Below are positions 63,611-64,000 of a DNA stretch of 64,000 nt, one piece after another (position 1 is the stretch's first letter; every line of letters starts with the position of its first letter). Position numbers and translations under genes: made by a program. Source of the stretch: Scatosoma sp900555925 (GTDB lineage Bacteria > Bacillota > Clostridia > Christensenellales > Borkfalkiaceae); assembly GCA_959603585.1 (NCBI GenBank), contig CAUGYD010000005.1, forward strand, positions 62,001-126,000, written 5' to 3'. The notes below the pieces were generated by a model that did not search any database, was not told the origin of the DNA, and was given only the letters and a program-made list of their open reading frames with translations.

Positions 63611-64000
63611 TTACTCCTTTTTGTTTTCCGGTTCGCCGAAACCGATCCCTACGGCTTTTGCCGCCTTTACCATTTGATGTGTGGGGGGGACGCTCTTGGT
63701 CTTTCCCGCAATATCCGCGAGGGAATTATAGGTCACTTTGCCTCCCGCCATCGCCACAGTGACCCCGAACTTTTTCTTTTCCGCAAGCTCTCCCGCATAG
63801 CCTCCCATGAGCGTACAGATTGCCCTGTCATAGGGATTGGGAGAACCGCCTCTCTGCAAATATCCGATGACCTGCGTGCGCGTTTCTACGCCCGTTTTTT
63901 CTTCGATGGCGCGCGCGAGACGTTCCGTTGCCGTCCCTTCTCCGCGCGCTGCGCGCAGAGCCGCCATCTCCTTGCGTTTGAGCTTAGACTCCTCCACGCT
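63611..64000 (-). CDS. pfkA: 6-phosphofructokinase (C-terminal part, cut by window edge)
   Basis: Phosphorylates fructose-6-phosphate in glycolysis. About 130 C-terminal residues are visible, with the substrate-binding block ETRTQVIGYLQRGGSPNPYDRAICTLMGGYA near the middle, diagnostic for group A PFKs. The 5' part lies beyond position 64000, so ATP versus pyrophosphate dependence cannot be judged. It is the first visible gene of a pfk-ppx-ppk operon; its stop is 7 nt from the ppx start. Confidence 0.92.
   Translation of the reverse strand, partial: SVEESKLKRKEMAALRAARGEGTATERLARAIEEKTGVETRTQVIGYLQRGGSPNPYDRAICTLMGGYAGELAEKKKFGVTVAMAGGKVTYNSLADIAGKTKSVPPTHQMVKAAKAVGIGFGEPENKKE

Noticed and set aside
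63678..63686. Run of G in the pfk part as a possible frameshift
   Set aside because: The frame through this run gives a continuous, well-conserved PFK C-terminus (SVPPTHQ), so no break is present.
1..64000. Insertion sequences, integrases, prophage or defence genes
   Set aside because: Looked for transposase, recombinase, phage and restriction motifs in the translated frames and found none.

Overview
The window reads as a chromosome segment of a spore-forming member of the Clostridia (Bacillota). It carries spoIIE, a bofA-like gene, a SpoVB-type flippase, strong AGGAGG ribosome binding sites and near-consensus sigma-A promoters. The many BspA-type leucine-rich repeat (LRR) and InlB-type (Listeria-Bacteroides) repeat lipoproteins suggest a gut or other host-associated bacterium. 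A Christensenellales-like lineage is possible, but that is only an impression. No transposases, CRISPR arrays, phage genes or rRNA genes were seen.

Layout. 1-2.0 kb: minus-strand pyrimidine operon pyrR-pyrB-pyrC (pyrC cut by the window edge) with its own promoter and an attenuator-like leader. 2.1-4.0 kb: metallophosphoesterase, a Cys-containing protein with a structured leader, and a small LysM protein. 4.1-10.3 kb, plus strand: SpoVB-like flippase, glucose-6-phosphate isomerase, an orphan MazF and SpoIIE. 10.5-14.7 kb, minus strand: a translationally coupled pair made of a signal-anchored protein and a zinc-ribbon membrane protein, then a nicotinamidase-like hydrolase and inorganic pyrophosphatase. 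14.9-17.6 kb, plus strand: GT87-like glycosyltransferase and a lipid-linked sugar flippase, ending in two consecutive terminators. 17.7-18.0 kb: bofA-like gene.

18.0-59.6 kb is an almost unbroken minus-strand surface-protein region. In transcription order it holds: (a) a 2,900-residue LRR/InlB lipoprotein with its own promoter and terminator; (b) a MoxR-VWA cluster (DUF4175-like membrane protein, MoxR AAA+ ATPase, DUF58 protein, BatA-like VWA protein, double-VWA/GATase-like protein) followed by an LRR lipoprotein, driven from a promoter with a 21-bp palindrome just downstream; (c) from a strong promoter at about 39.5 kb, a 1,666-residue repeat lipoprotein, a 2,461-residue membrane-anchored subtilisin-LRR protease, another InlB/GLUG lipoprotein and a complete oligopeptide ABC transporter (oppA-B-C-D-F) ending in an 84-residue membrane protein. 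The order protease, lipoproteins, peptide importer suggests extracellular protein degradation coupled to peptide uptake. The MoxR-VWA module is a plausible assembly or maturation machine for the giant surface proteins, but this is inference.

60-64 kb: tRNA-Ser(GCT), then a minus-strand operon 6-phosphofructokinase (partial), exopolyphosphatase/GppA with a basic AT-hook tail, and polyphosphate kinase 1. The polyphosphate enzymes, PPase and sugar-phosphate enzymes point to phosphate and energy storage linked to glycolysis.
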